A stretch of 40,417 bases of DNA from a virus (IMGVR_UViG_3300023099_000014:1-40417), one strand, 5' to 3'. Shown: positions 30,864-39,205, counted from the stretch's first letter. Notes: a model not told the origin generated them from the letters alone. A program made the numbers and translations.

Positions 30864-33082
30864 TAGATTAGTTCCTCTTGTTGGATTTGTTCAGCAGGCG
30901 GTGCAGGCTGCATGGCGGCCAGCATTGCGGAGAGACGACCGAGTTCGGTCATCACAGTTTCTAGCGACGGCTGAGCAGGTGTGGGCGCACCTTCCTCACC
31001 ACCGCCGGAAGATTGGCCAGCGCTAATAGCTGCGATGGCATTCTTCTGCGCGGCGGTAACAGCGTCAAGCTCAGCTTTCCAGCGCTCAGTCTCAGCGCGG
31101 AAGTCTTCGATCATAAGTCTGAGCTCTTCCGCCTCATTGCTTTCTTCAGCGGTTTGTGCGGCCTTCAGCGCCTCCTGTAGCTGCTGCTCCATGACTTGGA
31201 GGGCCTGCTCAGCTTGCTCTAGCTTCTTCTTCATGACCTCGGGCGGCATTTCAGAACCGAAGCCCATGGCGTCGAAGATTTCTTGGACCACGCTCTCAGG
31301 GTACGGGCTGTACTTCAGCAGCTTGATCACGACTTCCGGCGGCAGCGGCGTGCCGCTTTGCAGGAGCTGCATGGTAGTGGCCCAGACCAGTTGCTTCTGA
31401 TCCGGTGAGTATGGCGTCTGATCGATGACGACGTCGTACTCCATAGGATCGCCACGCTTGATGAACGGGATGAACTTGTATTGTCCCTGTTCAAGCACGC
31501 GCACCATGGTGTTTTCAGGCAGCAGCTCAGCATAGTCGCTGAGTAGGCGGCCTTGGTTCTTCACGAAGCGGCGCTTGCTGTCAAACAACGTGGCCAGAAT
31601 GGTCATCGTTGATTGACGGCGCTGTGCCTCCAAGCTAGCGGCTTGCTCACGGTCTGCTTGGCCCAGCGTTTCCAGGTTCACACCGCTGGCATCACGAAGG
31701 CTATTGATGGCGAACATCATCAAGTCACCAAGCTGCTGCGGGAACTGCGGCGGCTGGCGCTCCTTGACCCTATCCATCTTCCCATCCTTGATCATGACGA
31801 TCTTGGTGGGGTCGGACCAATCCTTCTCGGCCTTGCGCGGATTGTCAAACGCCGTCTTCTCGGCCATGAGGCCGCCCTTGGCGTTGCTGTTCAAGATGTG
31901 CAGGCTTTGGCTGAGCCACTTGTTCGCCCACATTTGCGGATCGAACATGTCACGCAGCATGCCGAAGAAGCACTTCAACTTGCGGTCCCGCTTAGCCGTC
32001 ATCGCGCCGAAGTTGAAGCCCATCTTCAATTCCGTGGGCGCTCCGAGCATTTTGCTGCCCAGGTAGACCTCATAGTAGCGGCGGCGATAGGTGGGGGCGG
32101 CGTCGTACTGCGGGGCGGTAGGGGCTGGCGGCGGCTGGTCCACGGGGATGCCTAGGGCCGTAGCTGCTTCTGCGGCTTGGACGTAGGCGTCTGTAGTTTC
32201 CATGTCCACTTGCCGCATGGCGGCGGCGCGTTGCTCATACTTGGCGAACTCTTCCTCCGTCATTTCCACCAGCTCGTCTTCACCCTGGATAGCGACTAGC
32301 TGGATGCGTTCACGCTCCCACCATTGCAGCTGCACCAGGGTGACCTTGTTCCGCTTGCCGCTGGAGGTGCCCAGAGCGTCCCGCGTCGCGTCGGGATAGT
32401 CCTTCTTATCGCCTTCGCCGCCATCTTCAGGCGTGATGCGTGTGTTGATCCAGCGGGCGTGCAAGTCTTCAACGGTGTAAGGCTCTTCAAACAAGGCCTT
32501 GGCGTCTTCCGTGTCGAGCTCACGCACGCGGAACTTACAGCGCGCATCTTCGTAGTTCTGGCGGGTGGCGCTGTCGTTCACGCCCATTTCAAGCGGGCTG
32601 ATGCGCTCTTCAACAATGCGACCTTTCGGGTCCACGTCGTAGTCCATGCGCGTCTCAACCCAGCCTTCACCGGTAATGCACATGTCGCGGAACGCTTCGG
32701 ACTCTTCGTCTTCGGCATTGGTGACTTCGCGTATCCACTTGACCATGGCACTACGGGCCTCGTCCGGCGCGGCGTCGCCCATGGTGCGGGGCAGGTATGC
32801 CACCGTCATGCGGTTGTTGACTTCCAGACCGCACACGGCCTCAATAATCGGCGCGGTGCGGTTGAACGTGATAGGCTGGCGCTTTTGCTCTTCCAGAATG
32901 CGGCGGTCGTCGTCGGACCACTGATGGCCTGCGACAAAGTCGTAGGCGCGCTCGGCTTCACGGAACCAGCGTTGGCGGCCCCGCCATCCATCGGTGACCC
33001 AGCGCTGCAAGCGCTTGAACTTCGACTCTTCGTCGGTGCCGTCATCGGGCTCTTGATCGTCGCGAATACTCATGTCGTCCAT
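30863..33082 (-). CDS. Portal protein (P22 gp1-like)
   Basis: A 739-residue protein, the length of large podovirus portals. QRWVTDGWRGRQRWFREAER, DDRRILEEQKRQPITFNR and PIIEAVCGLEVNNRM are typical of P22-type portals. The C-terminus has a long helical barrel-like segment rich in Gln/Glu (EQALQVMEQQLQEALKAAQ). It forms the dodecameric DNA channel at the head vertex and binds the terminase. The ATG at 33082 has AGGGAG upstream and overlaps the terminase stop by 13 bases. Confidence 0.9.
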   Translation of the reverse strand: MDDMSIRDDQEPDDGTDEESKFKRLQRWVTDGWRGRQRWFREAERAYDFVAGHQWSDDDRRILEEQKRQPITFNRTAPIIEAVCGLEVNNRMTVAYLPRTMGDAAPDEARSAMVKWIREVTNAEDEESEAFRDMCITGEGWVETRMDYDVDPKGRIVEERISPLEMGVNDSATRQNYEDARCKFRVRELDTEDAKALFEEPYTVEDLHARWINTRITPEDGGEGDKKDYPDATRDALGTSSGKRNKVTLVQLQWWERERIQLVAIQGEDELVEMTEEEFAKYEQRAAAMRQVDMETTDAYVQAAEAATALGIPVDQPPPAPTAPQYDAAPTYRRRYYEVYLGSKMLGAPTELKMGFNFGAMTAKRDRKLKCFFGMLRDMFDPQMWANKWLSQSLHILNSNAKGGLMAEKTAFDNPRKAEKDWSDPTKIVMIKDGKMDRVKERQPPQFPQQLGDLMMFAINSLRDASGVNLETLGQADREQAASLEAQRRQSTMTILATLFDSKRRFVKNQGRLLSDYAELLPENTMVRVLEQGQYKFIPFIKRGDPMEYDVVIDQTPYSPDQKQLVWATTMQLLQSGTPLPPEVVIKLLKYSPYPESVVQEIFDAMGFGSEMPPEVMKKKLEQAEQALQVMEQQLQEALKAAQTAEESNEAEELRLMIEDFRAETERWKAELDAVTAAQKNAIAAISAGQSSGGGEEGAPTPAQPSLETVMTELGRLSAMLAAMQPAPPAEQIQQEELI

Positions 33083-34749
33083 GCGCTCCCTTGGCTGTGC
33101 GTACCGCGATTACCGTAGCGTTCTCGGCGGTAGGCGGCTGGTTCTAGTAGTACGTCAGAGTCGGCAAAGGTCAAGACAAACGCGTCGGCAGCATCGGGGC
33201 TGCGCCCCAAGCGCTCTTTGGTGTCTTGCTTCGGCTCTAGCTTGATCTTACCGTTAGGCAGGTAGCTGAATAGGATGTCCCGCATCTCGTCGATGATCGG
33301 GCTTTTACGCACCTTGGGCAGATCAGCAAACAAAGCCTCGTCATTGGACTCAGATTCGGTCCACGTGGCGTTACGCTTCTCTTTATCTTCCACCATGGAG
33401 CAGGTAAGTGTTTCAAACCAGCTACGGGCGCGCCACCATAGCTCGTCACGCAGGCGGGCGAACTTCTCGTTAGCGGAGGCGCTCTCACTGACGTTGACGC
33501 CGATGATGCTGGTGTCGCCAAGCTGGCCACGGCTGGCCATGTCGCTTAGGATGTCGACCACACCAGCGCCCAGGCCGATGGCGTCGATGCAGATGCTGGC
33601 GGGCTTATCGTCAACGGGCGTGGCCTCCCACATCTGGCGCACACGCTCAGCGGTTTGGGTCGTGCTGAGGCCCTGCCATATGCTGGCGGGCTCCATGAGC
33701 TTGCGCTGCCGCCGCTTGACTACGCAGGTGCGGTCGTCGCCAAAGCGGGCAACGTCTAGGCCCCAAATGGGCTTGTAGCGCTCTGCGCCGTCTACCGGGC
33801 GGTTGGCGCTGCGATCCAGCCACTCCGCAGGGATAAGCGTGGCGACATCTTGCTCCGGAAACTCGCCCAAAACCCGAACCCGGACGTAATCGCTGTCCAG
33901 GCCCCAGTCTTCAATCATTTCGGCAAGGCGCTTCTTGTTCGCGGCGGCGGCTTTGCGCGCATCAACCGTGAATTTAGTCCAACGGCGGCTGAATTTATGC
34001 CACGCCTCATAAAAACGTCCGGAGCGCTTAGTTGGGTTACCGAAAAGGAACCAGAAGGCGTCCGGGTCAGACATTGCGCCTTCGGCCACTTCGAAAATCT
34101 TGTCAGCGATGCCTGATGCTTCGTCAAAAATCATCGCTTGGCCGCGTCCGCCGTTGTGCATACCGGCGAAGGCTTCGGAATTGTGCTCGGACCAGGGTGT
34201 GGCGTCCGTCCGCCATGTATTGGTATGCTCTACGTGGTGGAACGACGTTGCATTGTACTTGAACCAGTGCCCGGTGATGCAGCGCTGATGCCAGACGGCG
34301 AGTTCTCGCCACGTTTTGCGGATCAGCTGCTCTTTTGTGTTGGCGGTGACCACTCCAGCAAAATGCGGGCGGGTAGACATAAGCCATAGAACGATCCACG
34401 AAGTGAAAGCAGATTTACCCACGCCGTGCCCGGCCTTTGTGGCGTAGAAAAGGGCGTCGTTTTCGGTTTCGACATTGTTGCGGGTCTCCTGCAGCTTGTC
34501 ACGGATGGAAATCAGCGCCGCAGTCTGCCACGCGTCCGGACCTTCGTGTTTTTCGAGATCACCTCGACCCCAATCGAACGCCACCATGACGAAACGATAG
34601 GGATCGAGGTAACAAGCAGCCATCTCCTCGGCAAGCTCGTCATCAATATTTCGCGCGATCTTCTGCCGTTCGATCTCCTCCAAGCTTGGCGGAGCGGCGA
34701 ACATGGGCCGCTGCATGTGATGCGGCATTTTGATGACGGGCTTTTTCAC
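33070..34749 (-). CDS. Terminase large subunit
   Basis: A 559-residue ATPase-nuclease. Walker A is GHGVGKS and Walker B AMIFDEAS in the N-terminal half. The RNase H-like nuclease domain has WGLDVARFGDD, ICIDAIGLGAG and a late SPDAADAFVLTF carrying the acidic ligands. It cuts concatemers and drives DNA into the procapsid through the portal encoded next. The start is GTG at 34749, with GGAG six bases upstream lying inside the previous gene's last codons. Confidence 0.96.
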   Translation of the reverse strand: MKKPVIKMPHHMQRPMFAAPPSLEEIERQKIARNIDDELAEEMAACYLDPYRFVMVAFDWGRGDLEKHEGPDAWQTAALISIRDKLQETRNNVETENDALFYATKAGHGVGKSAFTSWIVLWLMSTRPHFAGVVTANTKEQLIRKTWRELAVWHQRCITGHWFKYNATSFHHVEHTNTWRTDATPWSEHNSEAFAGMHNGGRGQAMIFDEASGIADKIFEVAEGAMSDPDAFWFLFGNPTKRSGRFYEAWHKFSRRWTKFTVDARKAAAANKKRLAEMIEDWGLDSDYVRVRVLGEFPEQDVATLIPAEWLDRSANRPVDGAERYKPIWGLDVARFGDDRTCVVKRRQRKLMEPASIWQGLSTTQTAERVRQMWEATPVDDKPASICIDAIGLGAGVVDILSDMASRGQLGDTSIIGVNVSESASANEKFARLRDELWWRARSWFETLTCSMVEDKEKRNATWTESESNDEALFADLPKVRKSPIIDEMRDILFSYLPNGKIKLEPKQDTKERLGRSPDAADAFVLTFADSDVLLEPAAYRRERYGNRGTHSQGSAWTT

Positions 34750-35178
34750 TTATAGCTCCGAGGCAGTCATATGCAGCTTTATGGACGCAGGCGTGGGATT
34801 AATTGACAACGCGCCCAGCAGCAACGCCAGCAATCCGCCACTAACACGATTTATTTGAAACACGCACTGAGTGTTTGTGGGATCGCCCACGACTTGAACG
34901 TTGAAAAGGTCCGTATTTCCCGACGCAACTTGTGCAATGGCGTTGCAGATAGGCGACACGCCAACTTCAAAAGGCGTCGGATAGACCCAGGTATAGAGCG
35001 AAACGCTGACAGTTTTCTTTTCTTTGCGCACTTTACTGGCGTGCGTGTGATCTTCTCGCGCGTAACGCGGCTGCGACCCGGAAGCACCAGCGTCCGCCAC
35101 TGCAGGCGGCATGCTAGTGGCCGGTTGTGGAATATCCGCCTGAGTAAGCCCAGGCGGATTGTTCGTAGACGGAGCCAT
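34750..35178 (-). CDS. Virion-associated protein with phage attachment motif
   Basis: A 142-residue protein. The N-terminus is Pro-rich, and QPRYAREDHTH is a pattern common in fibre or head-fibre N-terminal linkers. A beta-rich C-terminal domain follows (VSVSLYTWVYPTPFEVGV, QCVFQINRVSGGLLALLLG). It is probably a structural or adhesin component. It lies between the adhesin genes and the large terminase. Function inferred. Confidence 0.65.
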   Translation of the reverse strand: MAPSTNNPPGLTQADIPQPATSMPPAVADAGASGSQPRYAREDHTHASKVRKEKKTVSVSLYTWVYPTPFEVGVSPICNAIAQVASGNTDLFNVQVVGDPTNTQCVFQINRVSGGLLALLLGALSINPTPASIKLHMTASEL

Positions 35179-35182
35179 TTAC

Positions 35183-35482
35183 CTACTCATCGTCAGGGCG
35201 GTCAGGCAGATGCGTTCCATCCACCTCGGGGCGACTGCCGCGCAAGGCGGCCAAGGCAGACGTTTCGACGAAAGGGTAGCCCGGAGCCAGCTCAGCGGGC
35301 GTACCATACTTGGCCACGACCCACTCGCCAGTCTTGGCGACCCACGGAATGGTCCAAACTGCGCCGGGCTCCGGCCAGGGAGTGGTGGACAGGAAGGTCT
35401 CGTACTCCGCATTACAGGCGTCGGTGTAGGTTTCGGCCTCGGTTTGCTCGGTCGAGCCGAAAAGAATGAAATGCGTAATCAT
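35183..35482 (-). CDS. Small hypothetical protein, tail-fibre-assembly-like size
   Basis: A 99-residue protein with many Trp and Pro (TPWPEPGAVWTIPWVAKTGE) and an acidic C-terminus (GTHLPDRPDDE). Its ATG overlaps the stop of the adhesin gene upstream (TAATG), so the two are coupled. It may be an adhesin chaperone; no family recognised. Confidence 0.6.
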   Translation of the reverse strand: MITHFILFGSTEQTEAETYTDACNAEYETFLSTTPWPEPGAVWTIPWVAKTGEWVVAKYGTPAELAPGYPFVETSALAALRGSRPEVDGTHLPDRPDDE

Positions 35483-36282
35483 TAGACAATGCCTCCACGG
35501 GTTTTGAGGAAATTCTTCAGGTTTAATGCTTGGTCATCAGAAAGCGGCGCGGTCACAATCACCGTGTTCGCTGCCATGCCCATAAAGCTGGACAGCGTGT
35601 GACTAGCGCAGCCAACGCGCATAGTAGTACCTACGGTGTTGGGCACTACGGCGATGGTGTTGGTAGGAGCGTCGTCGATGTTGAGCGCCGCTTCCGTAGA
35701 AGTGACTCGCCCACGAACGACGTGCGGACCGTTATATTCCACGGTGCTGTTACTGGTCGTCAGCTCGTTGGTGCCGTCACCGACTCCCATGCTGGCGCGG
35801 TTAACTACGTTGACAATACGGTTCAAGCGCCGAGTGTTCCGCGCGCTGGTGCCTGCCCCGTAACCGACAATAGTGCGCGTAGTGGCGCTGCCAGTACCTA
35901 GAAGCTGACTAACGAGGGACCATAGCTCGCTGGGTTCGCTGCCAGCAGGGAAGGGATGCGGCGTCAACGCCAAGAAATCATCTGAACCGTCGAAAGTCAT
36001 GGCTGGGCGATTGTTCATGCTGTCGGCAGCCCAGAGAGGCTTGAACGTTCCGGTAACTTGGGATAGTGACAGGCCAGCTACTTTGTCGCTCCAGGCGGTT
36101 ACTTGAGCTCCGTTAAGAGTTAGCGTCGCTTCATCCTCGGCATCCCACCAGCCCAGCAGGCTAGCGCCGAGATCAGCAGGAGTCCAGCCCGATGGCGGGA
36201 GTGGGGCGATGGCTTCTTGAGCGGACCGCGCCTTTTCGCGCAGATACGTGAAGAAGCCGTTCAGGGGCACGGTCGCGGGCAT
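35482..36282 (-). CDS. LamG/concanavalin-like lectin-fold virion protein
   Basis: From ATG 36282 the protein is 266 residues. SLLGWWDAEDEATLTLNG, VTAWSDKVAGLSLSQVTG, RPAMTFDGSDDFLALTP and ALNIDDAPTN follow the pattern of LamG-like jelly-roll lectin domains in phage adhesins. The C-terminal SDDQALNLKNFLKTRGGIV is the usual end of that fold. It may bind a host glycan. The longer frame to 36363 is rejected because 36282 overlaps the previous stop (TAATG). Confidence 0.78.
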   Translation of the reverse strand: MPATVPLNGFFTYLREKARSAQEAIAPLPPSGWTPADLGASLLGWWDAEDEATLTLNGAQVTAWSDKVAGLSLSQVTGTFKPLWAADSMNNRPAMTFDGSDDFLALTPHPFPAGSEPSELWSLVSQLLGTGSATTRTIVGYGAGTSARNTRRLNRIVNVVNRASMGVGDGTNELTTSNSTVEYNGPHVVRGRVTSTEAALNIDDAPTNTIAVVPNTVGTTMRVGCASHTLSSFMGMAANTVIVTAPLSDDQALNLKNFLKTRGGIV

Positions 36283-36695
36283 TAGCTGAAGTACGCGATA
36301 TTGAGCAGAGCGCCGGGCGTCTCGCTGATGAAGCGCATGGTGCTGAGATCGGCTACGTCGCACGCCAGCTCGGAATTGGCGAGCAGCCGCATACCACTGG
36401 ACGCCGTGGGAGGGGTAGTCGCGCCATCGTAGCGATAACGCGCGTTTTGCACGGCGGCCTGAATCTGTGCGTACTTAGCGCCGATAGGAATGGTGGGCAG
36501 GGGCGTGCTGGAGTCAATAGCTACGTTCAGCTGGTGACTCAGAAAAGTGTATGTGGGTGCTTTGGTCACGCCATTAGCGTCTCGCGCGGAGGCGCTTGCA
36601 CCTGCGTAAAGGCCAGTCGGATCGACCGACATGGTAGGCTGCGTGTCTAGCGGGCGGTCTGTTCTGTCTGTCGCCAGCCCAGTGATCTTGGTCAT
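36282..36695 (-). CDS. Virion protein upstream of the LamG adhesin
   Basis: A 137-residue protein. DTQPTMSVDPTGLYAGAS is a structural-protein-like N-terminus, and PTIPIGAKYAQIQAAVQNARYRYDG resembles virion surface domains (segments here up to 20 residues: IPIGAKYAQIQAAVQNARYR). AAAGGAAA precedes the ATG. It is coupled to the LamG gene (TAATG) and may be its attachment partner. Confidence 0.62.
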   Translation of the reverse strand: MTKITGLATDRTDRPLDTQPTMSVDPTGLYAGASASARDANGVTKAPTYTFLSHQLNVAIDSSTPLPTIPIGAKYAQIQAAVQNARYRYDGATTPPTASSGMRLLANSELACDVADLSTMRFISETPGALLNIAYFS

Positions 36696-36917
36696 GGTTC
36701 ATTTCCTTTGTGATTAGAGGGCAGGCTTCTAAGATGTCCTGAGATGTCCTGAGATGCTATCGAGCTGAGATGCTTAGCTTCTGAGATGCTGAGTACGCTG
36801 AGTCGCGTCGGTTCTCAGGACATGTTAGAAATCTGGCCGAGATCTAAAATATTTTGAAATTTGGACTCCCTATCAAATTGTCCCTATTGCTGCGGCACCC
36901 ACCCCCACCGAGAGCCC
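36696..36917 (-). promoter_or_regulatory. Repeat-rich gap after terS with candidate leftward promoter
   Basis: A 222-base non-coding region between the small terminase and adhesin genes. It holds AGATGTCCTG twice in tandem (36732-36741, 36742-36751), CTGAGATGCT twice (36765-36774, 36781-36790), and an inverted copy TCTCAGGACAT (36813-36823). A leftward promoter candidate is TTGATA (36876-36871), with AATATT or TATTTT 17-19 bases downstream (36853-36846). A G-tract cluster lies at its right edge. It could contain the packaging (pac) site, an operator or an mRNA leader. Confidence 0.5.
36732..36823. repeat. Short direct and inverted repeats
   Basis: Two tandem 10-bp copies of AGATGTCCTG, two CTGAGATGCT copies and one inverted ATGTCCTGAGA (as TCTCAGGACAT at 36813-36823). 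Such clusters next to the small terminase gene can be terminase recognition sites; this is inference. Confidence 0.7.
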
Positions 36918-36942
36918 TCATACCCCGGTACCCCCGCCCCCC
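36898..36942 (-). other. G-quadruplex-type motif at the 3' end of terS
   Basis: On the leftward (coding) strand the G tracts are G6-C-G5-TACC-G4-TATGA-G3, then an 8-base gap and G5-T-G3. The first four satisfy the usual G3+N1-7 pattern, and the stop codon is in a loop. It could fold in the mRNA or in DNA and affect terS translation end, transcription or packaging. Folding was not tested. Confidence 0.6.
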
Positions 36943-37517
36943 TGTTCATCGTCCGACGAATTCCCAAGTCCCCGAGTAACATTGAGCATGCGTCGCCGAG
37001 CATTGAGCAGTCTGTCGCTGATATCCACAGTGACCTTGACCTCTTCGTTCTTGAGCATGCCAAGGTGTCGCATGTAGAGCTCTATGTTCCTAGTCTTGTC
37101 AGCTACTCCGTACTTGGTCTGTAGCTCCTCGGCGATTACCTCGCCATCCTTGTTATACACCTTGCGTCGCTTGGTCTGCACTCCGGTCAGAGCACGTTGC
37201 TGCTCAGGCGTCGCGTTCCTAAAGTCTACAACGGGCTGACCATCCTCGTCGATGCGGTAAAAGGCAGCCGGATCACTCAGTGCGAGGAGCTCTAGTTCCT
37301 TCAGTAATCTCTGCTGTATTGTGTCCGTCGCTTGCTGCACTGGTTTGCGCCGGGTCGCCAAGTACTCTTGGACAGCAGTGGTTCGCAAGGTAGTAGGTCC
37401 TACCGTACGAGCGCTCCTTGCTGAGTATCCAGCAGCGATTGCAGCCTTCTCAGCAGACAATCCTGCTAGCACGCCCTCGGCTAGTTTAATCTGCTGTTCG
37501 GTAAGTGCCTTGCCCAT
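36918..37517 (-). CDS. Terminase small subunit
   Basis: A 199-residue protein of the Terminase_2 type. LTEQQIKLAEGVLAGLS, EKAAIAAGYSARSARTVG and TAVQEYLATRR form the N-terminal helix-turn-helix DNA-binding domain. A charged helical middle follows (QQRLLKELELLALSDP), and a Gly-rich tail (DDEQGGGGTGV) ends it. It would recognise the packaging start site and recruit the large terminase. No Shine-Dalgarno is visible before ATG 37517. The stop codon lies in a G-rich run on this strand. Confidence 0.85.
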   Translation of the reverse strand: MGKALTEQQIKLAEGVLAGLSAEKAAIAAGYSARSARTVGPTTLRTTAVQEYLATRRKPVQQATDTIQQRLLKELELLALSDPAAFYRIDEDGQPVVDFRNATPEQQRALTGVQTKRRKVYNKDGEVIAEELQTKYGVADKTRNIELYMRHLGMLKNEEVKVTVDISDRLLNARRRMLNVTRGLGNSSDDEQGGGGTGV

Positions 37518-37905
37518 GCGAGTATAGATACCACGCGCGCGTACGGTAGGACAAATGTCGCGCCAATGGGAGGACGTTCCTACACATTAAGTGCTTGTTT
37601 TGGCAGGCTTTTACACATTGTGTTAGAGCTTTCCACAGTATGTGTTAGAGCATTTGTGGAGGAACTAAACCGTTGTTTTGGCGGAGCAAATGACTACTTA
37701 CTCTAACATTCTTACACTTTTTCTTAATTGAGAATAGAAGAGGTAAAGTAAATTATATAGTCAGTAAGTTAACAGGAATGCTATAACACTCCAACGTTGA
37801 ATGTGTTGTGTGCATTTGTGCTTATTCAGTAAAAACAATGCCAATGCCCTCCACACATGGTCTAACACAACGGCCAAAAGGCCTATTTGTAAGAGGTTTT
37901 TCACA
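37518..37905. promoter_or_regulatory. Divergent control region with iteron-like repeats (possible origin)
   Basis: A 388-base non-coding, AT-rich gap between leftward terS and the rightward genes. TGTGTTAGAGC occurs at 37619-37629 and 37641-37651, exactly 22 bp apart. Inverted copies are CTCTAACA (37701-37708) and TCTAACACA (37861-37869). TTGTTTTGGC repeats at 37595-37604 and 37673-37682, and GCATTTGTG at 37650-37658 and 37812-37820. A rightward extended -10 is TGCTATAAC (37779-37787). GGCCAAAAGGCC (37872-37883) is a small hairpin. The region may carry operators, divergent promoters or a replication origin. Confidence 0.6.
37619..37869. repeat. Repeat family TGTGTTAGA and companions
   Basis: Two direct 11-bp copies spaced two helical turns apart (37619 and 37641), plus one full and one partial inverted copy at 37861 and 37701. 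Two further direct repeat pairs are interleaved (TTGTTTTGGC and GCATTTGTG). The spacing suits protein binding on one DNA face. Confidence 0.75.
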
Positions 37906-38502
37906 GTGTCCAGAAACAAAAACCCAACAATTATAGATTACGACGAGTCCACGCCTCCACTACGTTTGGGGTCTGTGCGTAGTAACAAGCAGGTGTTCAC
38001 GCTTACCTGGGCAGGTGGCGGCCCGGCCCAAACGCTCACAGGTTATACGGCTGTGTGCCTGTATATCAAGTGGTCCATGCCAACGCTGCGCGCACGGCTA
38101 GCCCAAGGCAAAGGCCGCGCTACACGCACCATGGAGAACCCGCACACAGGCGTGCAAGACACCTTGGAAGTAGTGCGCCAACGCGACAAAGAACCAGCAG
38201 GGCCAAGAACCGTGCTGGCCAGACAGTACATGCTGCCTGAGCAGCGCCAGTTTTTGATTACCATGCCCAACGGCCAGCCCAAGCTTATTACAGGTGAGCA
38301 GACCATTGCCCGCCTGCTTAATCTGGCTTGGTCCAGCTTGCGCGTTATGTTCTACCAAGCGCCGGACCAAACCCTGAGCCGTGTGTGGCGCGGCCAGCCT
38401 GTGACCATTAAGCGCCTGCCCATTAGCAAGCCCGACAAGGTCACCCATGTAGGCAAAGTGGGCCGCCCGCCGCGCAAGCAGGCTGAAGAGCCAGAACCGT
38501 GA
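37906..38502 (+). CDS. Unknown early-type protein
   Basis: From GTG 37906 (AAGAGG nine bases upstream) the product is 198 residues. The frame is open back to ATG 37801, but that stretch lies in the repeat-rich control region, directly after a -10 element, and looks non-coding. The protein is beta-rich at the start (QVFTLTWAGGG, YTAVCLYIKWSM) and basic, with a Lys/Arg-rich C-terminus (GKVGRPPRKQAEEPEP) containing an AT-hook-like GRP. DNA binding is possible, not shown. No family recognised. Confidence 0.65.
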   Translation: MSRNKNPTIIDYDESTPPLRLGSVRSNKQVFTLTWAGGGPAQTLTGYTAVCLYIKWSMPTLRARLAQGKGRATRTMENPHTGVQDTLEVVRQRDKEPAGPRTVLARQYMLPEQRQFLITMPNGQPKLITGEQTIARLLNLAWSSLRVMFYQAPDQTLSRVWRGQPVTIKRLPISKPDKVTHVGKVGRPPRKQAEEPEP

Positions 38503-38708
38503 GAACAGAAAGAGAACAAATCGCGGAACGGAATTTTCCATACCAGCGTGGCACCCGTCAGACAAATTCACTGTACGCAGATTTAAAGGACCATTGCGCA
38601 GACTGCAGATTATTTCGCTATGGCGTGACGATTTCTCTTGTAGCCGCCAGAGTCCGGTCCTATACCAATTGTCAGGCCCAGACGGGGCCGCCCACCGGAG
38701 TCCAGCCA
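38503..38708 (+). other. Gap without a convincing gene
   Basis: A 206-base stretch. An open frame runs through it from GTG 38499 into the next gene, but it has no start signal and an unconvincing amino acid content. I see a weak TTGTAG...TATACC pair (17 bases apart) near 38638-38668, too poor to call a promoter. Confidence 0.4.
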
Positions 38709-38954
38709 ATGTTTACCAGCCTGCCCCTGTTTATGGCCATGGACGGCATGAGCCCGCGCCCTAACTACCAGCAAGTTGCTGACAAGCTGCGCACCCGCTA
38801 CAGCGAGCAAACTCTGTACTTGGTGGCTTACCACTTGGCTAAGCTGGCGGACACCGACCTGGACGCTTTTGAAGCCGAAGTTAACGGTCCCGCCAGCGAC
38901 CCCACCGTGGACCGCGTGCTGACCGACATGCACTATTGGCTGCAACACACCTAG
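38709..38954 (+). CDS. Small hypothetical protein
   Basis: An 81-residue protein from ATG 38709 with GGAG eight bases upstream. It starts with a hydrophobic segment (MFTSLPLFMAMDGM), followed by helices (YQQVADKLRTRY, LYLVAYHLAKLADTDLDAF) and an acidic end. It is probably a small helical early protein; unknown function. Confidence 0.65.
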   Translation: MFTSLPLFMAMDGMSPRPNYQQVADKLRTRYSEQTLYLVAYHLAKLADTDLDAFEAEVNGPASDPTVDRVLTDMHYWLQHT

Positions 38955-38965
38955 GAGCTAAGACA

Positions 38966-39205
38966 ATGTGGATCGTAGTTTACCGCCCGCACAACGTGTT
39001 CAATTGCCACACTCAGTACATTGGCCCGTTTACCGACTACATGGCCGCCGAAGACGCCTTGTGCGCTTTAGGTGCGCTGGGCACGTATGTGGAAGATGGA
39101 GTACTCAACAACCCCGGCGTCAAGTTTATAGAAGATCTTGTTCGCACTCCGCAGCAAGCATTACAGTTCTTTACTGAGGTAGACGCTGACGGTTGTCTAC
39201 GTTAG
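38966..39205 (+). CDS. Small hypothetical protein
   Basis: A 79-residue protein from ATG 38966 (AGGAGC seven bases upstream). It has a beta start (WIVVYRPHNVFNC), a helix (YMAAEDALCALGALG) and a mixed C-terminus (FFTEVDADGCLR), with Cys at three places. No known domain. A terminator follows. Confidence 0.65.
   Translation: MWIVVYRPHNVFNCHTQYIGPFTDYMAAEDALCALGALGTYVEDGVLNNPGVKFIEDLVRTPQQALQFFTEVDADGCLR

Noticed and set aside
37521-37526. TATACT as a terS promoter -10
   Set aside because: It is only three bases before the ATG, so transcription would start inside the gene, and no -35 is present.
37801-37905. Upstream ATG extension of the 37906 gene
   Set aside because: It would start a few bases after the -10 element and run through the repeat region; the GTG at 37906 has a proper ribosome site.
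38499-38708. N-terminal extension of the 38709 gene
   Set aside because: No ribosome site and atypical composition; ATG 38709 has GGAG at good spacing.
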